Source of the DNA: CALWZE01 sp964645785 | Lineage (GTDB): Bacteria > Bacillota > Clostridia > Oscillospirales > Ruminococcaceae | Length of the DNA: 63,742 nucleotides | Reading direction: 5' to 3' | Assembly: GCA_964645785.1 (NCBI GenBank) | Contig: CAZYAV010000007.1 | Location: forward strand, 1-63,742 | Shown: positions 32,756 to 41,899 of the stretch, one piece after another | Layout: the number at the start of each line of letters is the position of its first letter | Numbering within the stretch: position 1 is the stretch's first letter | Notes under the pieces: model-generated | What the model was told of the DNA's origin: nothing | Database searches by the model: none | What the model saw: the letters and a program-made list of their open reading frames with translations, nothing else | Made by a program: the position numbers and the translations under genes

Positions 32756-34198
32756 TTATTTTGCCGATTCAAGCGCGTCGGTCAGGGACGCGAGCCACTG
32801 CTCAAAGTGCGCGTCCGTTGTAAACTGCGCCACCGCCTCGGCACGGGTCATGCCCTCGTCCATCAGCGCGTCAATCTGCTCCAGATCCTGCGCGACAAGA
32901 TCCATCATCGAGTATTCGACAACCCGGCGCGCGGCGTATCCGCTCTCGAACGCCCGGCTTGTGTAAAGGGTGTAGTCCCGGGTCATCCGCGAACCGGTCA
33001 GCAGGGTCTGCCGGGTCACCTCGGAGACCTGCATTTGCGGCAGCGCAAACACCGCCTCAAATTGCGCCTCGTCGTTCGCCTCGCTCTTGACGGGCAGGTA
33101 TCCGCTCGAGACGGAAAAGCGGATGTTGTTCTCCGCCTCGGTAAACCATTTTAAAAACTCGATGCTGGCCGTCTCATGCTTTTCGTCCGATTTGACCACA
33201 ACCATGCCCGCGCCCTGCTGCACGGCGTACGGCTGCGTCCCCTCAAAGTTGGGCAGCGGGTACACCTGCGTCTCGACAGGGTAGCTTGTGCCGTCCTCCC
33301 GGGTCACCTCGGACGGGAAATAGGACGCGCCGCTCGACGAGCCGACAAACGCAATAATGGCGCCCGTCCGCGCGTCGTCGCTGCGGAATTTGCCGTAGGA
33401 GCCATACCAGCCGTTGATGTACGGGACATACAGATTGTCCCAAAGCCGCCGCATAACCTCGCGGTCTATCTGGAAGGTGACCTCGCCGCTCTCCACCTTA
33501 AACAGCTCGGTGCCCAGCTGGAGCGAGCCGATGATGAAGTAGTTTGCATACGCGTCGCGGCCGAAAAACGCCTTCCCGTCGTCCGGTTCGGGGGTTTGGG
33601 CGTCCGTCCACTCATAGTACTGCCGCGCCGTGCGGGCAATCCCCTCCCAGGTGGAGAAGCTGTCGGTGGAGGCGCCGGTCTCGTCCGCAAAGGTCTGCCA
33701 GTCGGTCGCGTTGAGCACGAACACCTCGGTCGATTTGGCAATCGGGAACAGCTTGACGCCGCCGTCTTCCTCAAACCGCCCCTCGTCCAGGAAAGAGGGG
33801 ATGTACGCCGCAAGCTCCTGCTCGGTCATGTACTGATCCAGCTCGGCCGCAAGCCCCATTTTGTTGATTTCAAACGCCGTGTCGGAATAGGCGGCAAAGA
33901 CGTCCGGCATCTTCTGTGCGCCGGCCACGCCGGTTGCGGCCTGCAGCACCATGTCGGCCAGGCCGTTGACGTCGCCCTGGTTCTGCGCCTCCACGACGAT
34001 GCCCTTTTCCGCCCCCGCCGTTTCGTTAAACTCCCGAACCAGCTCGTCAAAAACCGTCTGCTGTGCGCCGTTGTAATAATGCCAGACCGTGATGGTCACC
34101 GGGTCATTTTTATCCAGCACACCCTTCGGCGCGCAACCCGCCAAAAGCAGAACCGCCAGCAGCGCCGCCGCCGCAAGAGTAATGGTACGTTTTATCAT
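32756..34198 (-). CDS. extracellular solute-binding lipoprotein (family 1, sugar type)
   Basis: A 480-residue ABC-type solute-binding protein. The signal peptide ends in the lipobox LLLAGC, giving Cys22 as the lipidated first residue. The body has the pattern of family 1 sugar-binding proteins (TITVWHYYNGAQQTVFDELV near the N-terminus, later GAIIAFVGSSSG and TASIEFLKWFTEAENNIRFS). No permease or ATPase gene is adjacent. The only operon partner is the GGDEF-EAL receptor, so a signalling rather than transport role is likely. Confidence 0.88.
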   Translation of the reverse strand: MIKRTITLAAAALLAVLLLAGCAPKGVLDKNDPVTITVWHYYNGAQQTVFDELVREFNETAGAEKGIVVEAQNQGDVNGLADMVLQAATGVAGAQKMPDVFAAYSDTAFEINKMGLAAELDQYMTEQELAAYIPSFLDEGRFEEDGGVKLFPIAKSTEVFVLNATDWQTFADETGASTDSFSTWEGIARTARQYYEWTDAQTPEPDDGKAFFGRDAYANYFIIGSLQLGTELFKVESGEVTFQIDREVMRRLWDNLYVPYINGWYGSYGKFRSDDARTGAIIAFVGSSSGASYFPSEVTREDGTSYPVETQVYPLPNFEGTQPYAVQQGAGMVVVKSDEKHETASIEFLKWFTEAENNIRFSVSSGYLPVKSEANDEAQFEAVFALPQMQVSEVTRQTLLTGSRMTRDYTLYTSRAFESGYAARRVVEYSMMDLVAQDLEQIDALMDEGMTRAEAVAQFTTDAHFEQWLASLTDALESAK

Positions 34199-34235
34199 GT
34201 TTTCCTCCGTCAGAGTCTATATTTCTTATCCTAAT

Positions 34236-34264
34236 ATGATACCATTTGCTATTGTATTTTTCAA
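34236..34264 (-). promoter_or_regulatory. promoter of the solute-binding protein/GGDEF-EAL operon
   Basis: On the minus strand TTGAAA (34264-34259) and TATCAT (34241-34236) are 17 bp apart, about 40 bp upstream of the lipoprotein start codon. Confidence 0.65.
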
Positions 34265-34421
34265 CTATAAACTGAATCTTATTTTTCTTCATTTTTGTCA
34301 TCTGCGACAGAAATGACCGGTGCCGAAGGGCATTTTCCGTTTTGACCGGCGACCGGGCACGCACGCCGCGCACATCGGTATCCGCGGCGCCCTGTCCGGC
34401 GCGGGTGCGCAAAATTAGCGG

Positions 34422-34449
34422 TTGCTTTCGCCCCGCTTTGCTTTATAAT
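34422..34449 (+). promoter_or_regulatory. promoter of galK
   Basis: TTGCTT (34422-34427) and TATAAT (34444-34449) are separated by 16 bp and lie about 45 bp before the galK start. Confidence 0.6.
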
Positions 34450-34495
34450 AAAATTGGATTTTATTCTACCGGCGCGCGGCAAAGGAGGCGGGAGG

Positions 34496-35785
34496 ATGAC
34501 CCTTGCACATACCGAGTGGAACCGGGCGCTTTGCGCGCCGCAGGCGGCGCGGACGCTTTCTGCCCTCTACGGCAAGCAGCCCGAAAGCGCGGTGGCCGCG
34601 CGGATCGACCGCCTGCTGGACGGGTTTTCCGCCTGCTTTCCGGGCGGGGCGCAGGCGCTGTTCAGCGCGCCCGGCCGCGCCGAAATCTGCGGCAACCACA
34701 CCGACCACCAGCACGGCCGGGTGTTCGCTGGCAGCGTGCAGCTCGACATCCTCGCCGCCGTGCGCAGGAACGAGGAGGGCTGCATCCGCGTCCGGAGCGA
34801 GGGCTTTGCGCCCGTCTGCGTCCGGCTGGACGCGCTTGCGCCTGTCGCGTCCGAGCGTGGCGGCTCCGCGGCGATTGTGCGCGGCGTCGCGGCGCGGTTT
34901 GCGCAGCTCGGTTGCCGCGTCGGCGGGTTCGACGCCTATCTAAGTTCCGCCGTGCCGAGCGGCGGCGGGCTCTCCTCCTCCGCCGCGTTCGGGATTCTGG
35001 CCGGGACAATTTTAAACGAGCTGTTCAACGGCGGCGGCATTCCGCCCCTGCGGCTTGCGCAGATCGGGCAATACGCCGAAAACGTCTATTTCGGCAAGCG
35101 CTGCGGGCTGATGGATCAGACGGCATGCGCTGTCGGCGGCGCGGTGTATATGGATTTTGAATCGCCCGGCGAGCCGGCGGTGGAGCCGCTGCCGTTCGAC
35201 CCCGCCGCGCACGGCTACGCGATGTGCGTTGTGGATTCGGGCGCGGATCACGCCGACCTGAGCGACGAATACAGCGCCATGCCGGCCGAGATGGGCGCGG
35301 TGGCCGCCCGCTTTGGCAAGGAGGTGCTGCGCGAGCTGCCGGAGCAGGCGTTTCTTGCCCGGCTTGCGGCGCTGCGCGCCGAATGCGGCGACCGCGCCGT
35401 GCTGCGCGCCTATCATTACTTTGAGGAGGACAAGCGGGTGGCGGCGCTGCGGGAGGCGCTGCTGCGGGATGATTTTGATGCCTTTCTGTCCCTTGTCCAC
35501 GCATCCGGCCGCTCCTCGTCCGCCTATTTGCAAAACGTCATCCCCTGCGGTGCAGCGGCGCGGCAGCCGCTCGCCTTTGCGCTGATGCTCTGCGATTCGC
35601 TGCTTGGCGGGCGCGGCGCGTTCCGGGTGCATGGCGGCGGCCTTGCCGGGACGGTGCTGGCCTTTGTGCCGCTCGACCTGCTAAGCCGCTTCTGCGCGGG
35701 GGTGGAGGCGGCGCTCGGCGCCAGGCGCTGCACCGCGCTGCACATCCGGCCGGCCGGCGGCGTCAAAATCGCGGCGCTGCCCTGA
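34496..35785 (+). CDS. galK: galactokinase (GHMP kinase family)
   Basis: A 429-residue GHMP kinase that phosphorylates galactose at C1 using ATP (Leloir pathway). Visible motifs are the galactokinase-type APGRAEICGNHTDHQHG (about residues 57-73), the ATP-binding PSGGGLSSSAAFG (about 156-168), GLMDQTACAVGG, and the C-terminal RVHGGGLAGTVLAF. The N-terminal signature differs from the common GRVNLIGEHTDY form but keeps the HTD sugar-binding core. AAAGGAGG precedes the ATG at 34496. It is followed by galE in the same direction. Confidence 0.88.
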   Translation: MTLAHTEWNRALCAPQAARTLSALYGKQPESAVAARIDRLLDGFSACFPGGAQALFSAPGRAEICGNHTDHQHGRVFAGSVQLDILAAVRRNEEGCIRVRSEGFAPVCVRLDALAPVASERGGSAAIVRGVAARFAQLGCRVGGFDAYLSSAVPSGGGLSSSAAFGILAGTILNELFNGGGIPPLRLAQIGQYAENVYFGKRCGLMDQTACAVGGAVYMDFESPGEPAVEPLPFDPAAHGYAMCVVDSGADHADLSDEYSAMPAEMGAVAARFGKEVLRELPEQAFLARLAALRAECGDRAVLRAYHYFEEDKRVAALREALLRDDFDAFLSLVHASGRSSSAYLQNVIPCGAAARQPLAFALMLCDSLLGGRGAFRVHGGGLAGTVLAFVPLDLLSRFCAGVEAALGARRCTALHIRPAGGVKIAALP

Positions 35786-35883
35786 CCGCGGCGCACCGCT
35801 GCGGCGCGCCGGTTCGGCTCCAGCGGCGGGCGTGCCTATGCGGGGCGGTTCGGACAAGCTTACAAAAAATTGAGGTGATTGAC

Positions 35884-36900
35884 ATGACCGTTCTTGTTAC
35901 CGGCGGCGCCGGGTATATCGGCTCGCACACCGTCCTTGCGCTGGCGGCGGCCGGATATGACCCGGTGATTGTCGACAATTTTTCCAACAGCAAGCCGGAG
36001 GTGCTGCGGCGGATTGACGCGCTTGCCGGGCGAAAAATCCCCTTTATCGAGGCGGATCTCTGCGACCCCGCGCGGTGCGAGGCGGTTTTCTGCGCGCACG
36101 ATATCGGCGCGGTGATCCACTTTGCGGGGCTCAAGGCGGTCGGCGAATCGGTGGAAAAGCCGCTTGCCTATTACGCAAACAACCTGATTTCAACCCTCAA
36201 CCTGCTGCGCTCGATGCGCGCGCACGGGGTTCGCAGCCTTGTGTTCAGCTCCTCCGCCACCGTCTACGGCGACCCGGCCAGCGTGCCGATCACCGAGTCC
36301 TTCCCGCTGGCGGCCACCAACCCGTACGGCCGCACCAAGCTGATGATCGAGGAGATGCTGCGCGACCTTTACAAGGCCGACCCCGGCTTCAACATCGCGC
36401 TGCTGCGCTATTTCAACCCCATCGGCGCGCACAAGTCCGGCCGCATCGGCGAGGATCCCTTTGGCGTGCCCAACAATCTGCTGCCCTATGTCGCGCAGGT
36501 CGCGGTCGGCCGGCTCGGGCAGGTTTCGGTTTTCGGCGACGATTACGACACGCCGGACGGCACCGGCGTGCGGGACTATATCCACGTGCTCGACCTTGCG
36601 GACGGGCATGTCGCCGCGCTCAAAAAGCTGGAAACCGGCTGCGGCCTTGTGACCTACAATCTCGGAACCGGCAGGGGGTATTCCGTGCTGGAGGTCATCG
36701 CCGCGTTTTCCAGGGCGTGCGGCCGCAAAATCCCCTATCGGATTGCCGCGCGGCGGCCGGGGGATATCGCGCGGTGCTACGCCGACGTATCCCGGGCGCG
36801 CGACGAGCTTGGCTGGTCGGCAACATACGGGCTGGACGAGATGTGCGCCGACACCTGGCGCTGGCAGAGCCAAAACCCGAACGGCTATGACGCGCCCTGA
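35884..36900 (+). CDS. galE: UDP-glucose 4-epimerase
   Basis: A 338-residue short-chain dehydrogenase that interconverts UDP-galactose and UDP-glucose with bound NAD. The N-terminal TGGAGYIGSHT binds NAD. SSSATVYGDP and the catalytic YGRTK pair follow, then RYFNPIGAH and DYIHVLDLADGH typical of GalE. GAGGTGA lies before the ATG at 35884. It sits about 100 bp after galK, so the two form a galactose-use operon; no galT is present in the window. Confidence 0.95.
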   Translation: MTVLVTGGAGYIGSHTVLALAAAGYDPVIVDNFSNSKPEVLRRIDALAGRKIPFIEADLCDPARCEAVFCAHDIGAVIHFAGLKAVGESVEKPLAYYANNLISTLNLLRSMRAHGVRSLVFSSSATVYGDPASVPITESFPLAATNPYGRTKLMIEEMLRDLYKADPGFNIALLRYFNPIGAHKSGRIGEDPFGVPNNLLPYVAQVAVGRLGQVSVFGDDYDTPDGTGVRDYIHVLDLADGHVAALKKLETGCGLVTYNLGTGRGYSVLEVIAAFSRACGRKIPYRIAARRPGDIARCYADVSRARDELGWSATYGLDEMCADTWRWQSQNPNGYDAP

Positions 36901-37153
36901 GCCCGGCCGCGCGGCGGTTTAAAACCCGGCTGCAGGCCGCGGGCAGGGCCGGCGCACTGCGCAGCCGGTAGCCCGCTTCCCGCCTATGCCGGCTTTTCGG
37001 CGCTCCGGGTATCCCCGCGCTGCCGCACTGTCCGGCCTATTGCGGCAGGCCGTGCCCACAATAAGTCGGATCAAAGCAGGCGGCCTGCCCTTTTCCGCCG
37101 CGCCGCGTCATGCGGGCGGGATATGATTTCAGCGCAGCATCGGAGTGTTTATG

Positions 37154-38050
37154 ATGAAGCAGCTTTTGATTATCGGCTCAACCGTCGTCGATATTATCAT
37201 CCACATCGACCATCTGCCGGTCACGGCGGAGGATATCAACGTGCAGCGCCAGACCACCGCGCTGGGTGGGTGCGCGTACAACGTCTCGGAAACCGTCCGG
37301 CAGTTCGGCGTCCCGTACACCCTGTTTTCCCCCATCGGCACCGGGATTTACGGGGACTACATCCGCTCGGAATTCGAGAAAAGGGGGCGGCGCAGCCCCC
37401 TGCCCACCCCGGAAATGGACAACGGCTGCTGCTACTGCTTTGTGGAGCGGTCGGGCGAGCGAACCTTTGTCTCCAACCACGGGGCGGAATATCTGATTTA
37501 CGAAAAATGGCTCAACGAAATTGACACGGACGCCCTTTCCGGGATTTATGTCTGCGGTTTTGAGATTGAGGACGGCACGGGCGAGGACATCATCCGGTTC
37601 CTTGCGCGGGCGGGCGACGTGCCGATCTACTTCGCGCCCGGGCCGCGCATCTGCCTCATCCAGCCCGACCGTCTGGAGCGGCTCTGGGCTCTGCACCCGG
37701 TTGTGCACCTGAACGCGGACGAGCTCTGCCAATACACCCGGCAGCGCGACCTTGCGGCGGCCGCGCAGGCGCTCGCCGCCCGCACCCGCAACACCCTGCT
37801 CATCACCGAGGGGAGCCGCGGCGCCTCCTTTTTCAAAGACGGCCAGCTGACCAGGGTCGGCCCCTTCCCCGCCGCGCACATTGCGGACACCATCGGCGCC
37901 GGGGATTCCCACGCCGGCGCGTGCATCGCCTGCCTTGCCAAGGGGATGCCGCTGGCCGACGCCGTCCGCACGGCCAACCGCGTCGCGTCCGCCGTCGTCT
38001 CGTCCGAGGGCGCCGTGCTGCCCGACGAGGTGTTTGCCGCCCTGTTCTGA
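37154..38050 (+). CDS. PfkB-family carbohydrate or nucleoside kinase
   Basis: A roughly 298-residue ribokinase-like enzyme. The N-terminal IIGSTVVDIIIHIDHLP and GGCAYNVSETVRQFG form the substrate-binding entry. The C-terminal PfkB signature DTIGAGDSHAGAC contains the catalytic Asp and the anion hole. The substrate cannot be told from sequence. Starts at 37145 (GTG), 37151 and 37154 are all possible; GGAG at 37142-37145 is best spaced for the last. It stands alone and is followed by a terminator. Confidence 0.85.
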   Translation: MKQLLIIGSTVVDIIIHIDHLPVTAEDINVQRQTTALGGCAYNVSETVRQFGVPYTLFSPIGTGIYGDYIRSEFEKRGRRSPLPTPEMDNGCCYCFVERSGERTFVSNHGAEYLIYEKWLNEIDTDALSGIYVCGFEIEDGTGEDIIRFLARAGDVPIYFAPGPRICLIQPDRLERLWALHPVVHLNADELCQYTRQRDLAAAAQALAARTRNTLLITEGSRGASFFKDGQLTRVGPFPAAHIADTIGAGDSHAGACIACLAKGMPLADAVRTANRVASAVVSSEGAVLPDEVFAALF

Positions 38051-38128
38051 GCCGCGGCACGCGGCGCAGCTGCAAGCCCGTGGCCGCATGGCGGGTTGTG
38101 CGGCCGCCAACACAATTGAACGGACAAA

Positions 38129-38165
38129 GCCACACCGGCTGCGCTGGTCGCCGGTGCGGCTTTTT
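38129..38165 (+). terminator. terminator after the PfkB kinase
   Basis: GCCACACCGGC (38129-38139) pairs with GCCGGTGCGGC (38150-38160) with one mismatch, followed by five T residues. Confidence 0.7.
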
Positions 38166-38382
38166 GTGCCTTTGAGGCTAAAACCAAGCCTTGGTTGAGT
38201 CAGGTTAAAGCAAGAAGCCCCCGCAAACAAACCACAGAGAAATTAAAAAGCGCGGCGAAACGAGCGGATCGCTCTAAAAACAGAAGCGCGCGCGGCGCAG
38301 TCTGCGGGGCGCGCAAGCCGCTTGAAGCTGCCGGCCGGGGCTTCCGCTGCGTGGGCAAGCCGCTGCAAAAGGCAGACTGCGC
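38166..38382. other. intergenic stretch, no gene seen
   Basis: This lies between the kinase terminator and the stop codon of the convergent flavin-binding protein gene. No supported gene or clear signal is present. Confidence 0.4.
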
Positions 38383-38871
38383 TCAGGGCTTGTCCACAAG
38401 TTCAATCCCCTGTTTGCCGGAAATGTGCTCGACCGTCATCTCCAGCATACACAGCCGATCCCACGCCTGCGCAATGACTCGCCCGCGGTTGGCCTGCGTG
38501 TCCTCCGGCGCGTATTTTATCGCCAGCCGGTCGATTGCCGCGCGCTTTTCCGCTTCGTCGGTCAGCACCCGGATTTTGCCGAACGCAATCGCGCTGCGAA
38601 AAAGAGTAGTGTACTGCAGCGGGTCGATCATGTCCCGGTCGATTACGCAGAACGACGCCTTGGGGTCGCGGCGGATGGCGTCCAGCTTGTGCCCCTCAAG
38701 CGCGCTGTGGAAATAGAGCTTTTTGTGCGCATAGAGATAGCTGATCGGCAGGGCGTAGGGGTACCCCTCGTCGCCGGAGAGCGCCAGCACGCCGGACGTG
38801 CCCCGCTGCAAAATCTGCTCTGTCTCCGCCTCGCTCAGCTGTTGTCTGCTTCTTCTCATCTCGCGAAACAT
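38383..38871 (-). CDS. pyridoxamine 5'-phosphate oxidase-like flavin-binding split-barrel protein
   Basis: A 162-residue protein of the PNPOx-like/NimA-type split-barrel fold. Visible parts are RGTSGVLALSGDEGYPYALP, ISYLYAHKKLYFHSALEGHK with the typical GHK flavin contact, and ASFCVIDRD. Members bind FMN or related cofactors and reduce nitro-compounds or other small molecules; the substrate is not predictable. GGGAGG lies upstream of the ATG. It is monocistronic. Confidence 0.82.
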   Translation of the reverse strand: MFREMRRSRQQLSEAETEQILQRGTSGVLALSGDEGYPYALPISYLYAHKKLYFHSALEGHKLDAIRRDPKASFCVIDRDMIDPLQYTTLFRSAIAFGKIRVLTDEAEKRAAIDRLAIKYAPEDTQANRGRVIAQAWDRLCMLEMTVEHISGKQGIELVDKP

Positions 38872-39078
38872 GGTAAAATTCCCTCCCTGTTGCCGTGTCC
38901 TGGTTCGCCGCGGCGCGCCAAGCCGCCCGCCTGCCCGGCGCCTTTGAACCCCGGGCGCGCGTCAAAACGGATCCTCCGCGGCACTTTATGAATGTCCTGC
39001 CTGTTATTGCCCCAACGGGTCTGCGTGCCGGCCGGTGCGCGTTTCCGCCCGCGCCGGGGCATCCCGCCGTGTTTATCT

Positions 39079-40797
39079 TTACATCTCGTCGATGCATTTG
39101 TTCAGATAGTTCCCCACCACATGGGAAAAGGTCGCGAGGGTGCGGATATACGCAAAATCCTTGCCGAAAATGCGGCGCTCGGCGTCGAGGTCGCTCTCGT
39201 CGCCCGAAAAAACGCCGAGCACGGCCACGCCGCCCGCCCGAACCTGCCGAATCTCCCGCGCCGTGTCGTCCACGGCCGCCGCGCCGACATAGGGCGTCTG
39301 CATCCGCGCGCGCCCTTTGCTGATCGAGACATCGTTCGGCTTTCCGTCGCTCAGCACAATCAGGATTTTGTTCTGCTCCTGCCGCTCCTTAAGCGCCTGC
39401 ACGGCGGCGCGGACGGCAAGTCCGTCCCGGTTTGCCGCCTTTGCCGTGTACTGAAAGACCCGCCAGTCCGCCTCGGGCGGGTCGTCGTAATTGCGGAATC
39501 GGTGCAGAACCGTGCTGTCAAAGAAGGTGCAGTAGCTGGCGACCCGGTGCGGAATCCCCGCAAGGGAGAGCGCCGCGCTCAGGATATAGGCCTGCGCGGC
39601 CACCTCGCCCTGCCGCCTGCTCTGCGAGCCGCTGCCGTCCACCAGCACGTCCACCACAAAGCCGGCGCTGTCCGATTCAATGCGGCGCACAAACAGCCGC
39701 GGATCCCGCACCCGCCCGACGCGCCACAGCCGGTTCGGCCGGATAGCGCCGTAGGAGGAGCCGACAAGCTCCGGCTCGGTGCGGCGGATCAGGCTGCGGC
39801 GCAGCAGGTCGGCCAGCCTGTGGATGTTCTGCTTAATCACCCTGTGCGCGTCGTAATAGGCCATCTCGTTGTGGTGCCGGTGCTTGTCCGCCAGCTTGTA
39901 ATAGATGCTGTTCACCGGCTCACCCGCAAGCAGCCCCTCGGTGAGGTGCACGCTGCGGCCGTCGTGCAGCCCCACGCAGCACGCCCGCTGCATTTGCAGG
40001 TTTTCCGCCTGGGTCAGCGCCGAGCGGCCGAACACCTGCTCGGTGTACTGCGCCATTTTTTCCAGCTGCGCCTCGTCCAGCTCCACGGCCTCGGTGGAAA
40101 TCCCGTCCGACCGGCCGTCCGCCTCCTGCTCCGCGCGGGCGGCGCGGTTCAGCATATCGCTGAGGTACACGCTCTTGTCCGGGCTTTGCAGGTACCCCTC
40201 CTCGATCATCTCCTGCACGGTAACCGCCAGCACCTGCTCGAGGGTCAGCCCCTTTTTGAGAAACGCGCGGTCGAGATATTCATTGTAGATTCTGTCCGCC
40301 GCGCTTAGAATCTCCGCCGTGCCGCCCCCGTCGAGCGATTCCAGCAGCGCGGCGTAGGGCTGCACCGCCCGCGGAACCGGCGCGCCGATGCCCAGCGCGC
40401 GCGCCATGTGCGCGTATTCGAGCACGCCGAGCGGTGTGCTCGCCAGCCGCGCAAATTCGTGGTCGATCGCCGCCTCATACGCGTCCCGCCGCAGCCCGGC
40501 CGCCCCGGGGCGCTCCGAGCAGACGCGGGAATAGACCGCGCAGTCCAGGCAAAGCGAGACGAGCGACTGCACCAGCTGCTCGTCCGCGCCGAGGAAGCCC
40601 TTTTTCATGCTGTAGAGCATGACCTCCTCCAGACCCAGCAGCTTCTCCGCCCCGCCGAGCTTGAGCGCCTCGTACAGGCACCGTTCCCGGTTTTTGCCGA
40701 GGGAGGTCTCGCTGATTTCCAGCTTGAGCGCATGGTTGCCGCTCACCGTCCAGACGAGGTTTTTTGCCCGCAGCGAAAGCTCGCCCTCACTCCTCAA
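39079..40797 (-). CDS. von Willebrand factor A domain protein (partner of MoxR ATPase)
   Basis: An approximately 572-residue protein with a long helical N-terminal region and a C-terminal VWA domain. The MIDAS motif is DGSGSQS (about 390 residues in), with later T/D contacts in VLSDGKPND. Such proteins work with MoxR AAA+ ATPases to insert metals or remodel enzyme complexes, as in NorQ/NorD and CbbQ/CbbO. The start is uncertain. The frame runs into the ATPase gene; a TTG at 40797 just inside its 3' end is the most likely coupled start. Confidence 0.75.
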   Translation of the reverse strand: MRSEGELSLRAKNLVWTVSGNHALKLEISETSLGKNRERCLYEALKLGGAEKLLGLEEVMLYSMKKGFLGADEQLVQSLVSLCLDCAVYSRVCSERPGAAGLRRDAYEAAIDHEFARLASTPLGVLEYAHMARALGIGAPVPRAVQPYAALLESLDGGGTAEILSAADRIYNEYLDRAFLKKGLTLEQVLAVTVQEMIEEGYLQSPDKSVYLSDMLNRAARAEQEADGRSDGISTEAVELDEAQLEKMAQYTEQVFGRSALTQAENLQMQRACCVGLHDGRSVHLTEGLLAGEPVNSIYYKLADKHRHHNEMAYYDAHRVIKQNIHRLADLLRRSLIRRTEPELVGSSYGAIRPNRLWRVGRVRDPRLFVRRIESDSAGFVVDVLVDGSGSQSRRQGEVAAQAYILSAALSLAGIPHRVASYCTFFDSTVLHRFRNYDDPPEADWRVFQYTAKAANRDGLAVRAAVQALKERQEQNKILIVLSDGKPNDVSISKGRARMQTPYVGAAAVDDTAREIRQVRAGGVAVLGVFSGDESDLDAERRIFGKDFAYIRTLATFSHVVGNYLNKCIDEM

Positions 40798-41695
40798 ACA
40801 GATCCGCCGCCTTCCATTCTTCGGGGATTCGGGTCGCCATCGCGTCCTCGATGATATCCTTTTCAAAGGCGTCGAAGCTCTTGTTCACAATCCCCATGCG
40901 CAGCGCGTCCTGCACTCCGACGCCGTGCCGCGTGACGCCCACCGCCCCAATCAGGCCGCGCAGGTCGATCGGTTTTGTGGAGAGCTCGCCGTTTTCGTTC
41001 TTTTCGGTAAGGTCGAGGAACAGCCCGCAGAGCTGTTCGCAGGCGCCGGGGCGCAGCGTGGGGTAAACCTCCCGCAGCACCCGCGCAAGGACGTCCGCGT
41101 CCGGCGCGGGCATTTCCACCACCAGGAACCGCGAGACCAGCGCCTCGTTCAGCTCCCGGGTGCCCGCATAGCCGTAGTTCATCGTGCCGATAAACCGCGT
41201 CGCCTCATGCAGCCGGATCAGCTCATAGCCCGGCACGTCGATCACCCGGCGGTGGTCGAGCGCGGCGTGCAGCACGGCAAGCGCCTCGTTTTTGGCCATG
41301 TTCACCTCGTCAAACACGCCAAAGCCGCCCGCCTGCGCGCACAGGGTCACCGGCCCCTTGCGCAGGCGCACCTCGCCGTCCGCAAAGGTGTCCGCTCCAA
41401 TCAGCGAGGCGCTGTCGGTGTTGATGTGAAACGAAATATTATAAACCGGCCGCCCGAACAGGTAGGCGAGATTCTCCGCAATCACGTTTTTCCCGGTCGC
41501 CTTCGGCCCGCAGAGCAGCAGATTCGCCCCCTGCAAAATCGCCGCCGCGGCAAGCTCCATCGTTTTTGCGCCGAAATACGGAATCGCCGGCGCGGCCGAC
41601 CGCGGGGACTCATCGGGGACAAACCGCGCCCGGAACTGCATAATCTCGTCGCACAGGGTTTGGTTGATGCCGAGCTTTTTCAGGTAACGCCGCAT
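40787..41695 (-). CDS. MoxR-type AAA+ ATPase
   Basis: A 302-residue AAA+ ATPase. Walker A reads CGPKATGKN (about 62-70), with Asn in place of the usual Ser/Thr after the Lys. Walker B is GGFGVFDEVNMAK, and the sensor-1 region FIGTMNYGY is followed by a VSRF arginine finger. The DEVN and FIGTMN motifs are typical of MoxR/CbbQ-like chaperones. GGAGG lies before the ATG at 41695. It overlaps the VWA protein gene, its expected partner. The client enzyme is not encoded nearby. Confidence 0.85.
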   Translation of the reverse strand: MRRYLKKLGINQTLCDEIMQFRARFVPDESPRSAAPAIPYFGAKTMELAAAAILQGANLLLCGPKATGKNVIAENLAYLFGRPVYNISFHINTDSASLIGADTFADGEVRLRKGPVTLCAQAGGFGVFDEVNMAKNEALAVLHAALDHRRVIDVPGYELIRLHEATRFIGTMNYGYAGTRELNEALVSRFLVVEMPAPDADVLARVLREVYPTLRPGACEQLCGLFLDLTEKNENGELSTKPIDLRGLIGAVGVTRHGVGVQDALRMGIVNKSFDAFEKDIIEDAMATRIPEEWKAADLFEE

Positions 41696-41899
41696 TCTCT
41701 GCCTCCTTGGATGTCGTACCCCCCTATCATACTACGAAATCGCGGGGAGTTCCACCCCGCGCGGCGCCTTACCCGGCGGGGATTTTGTGGTATACTAACA
41801 AAAAGGCCGCCTTACGCCTCGGGCGCAGCCGCCGTTCCCCCGCCGCGCGTTCAGGGCAGCGGCGCCGTTTTGGCTCGCTTCACCCGGCCTACGGCCGGG

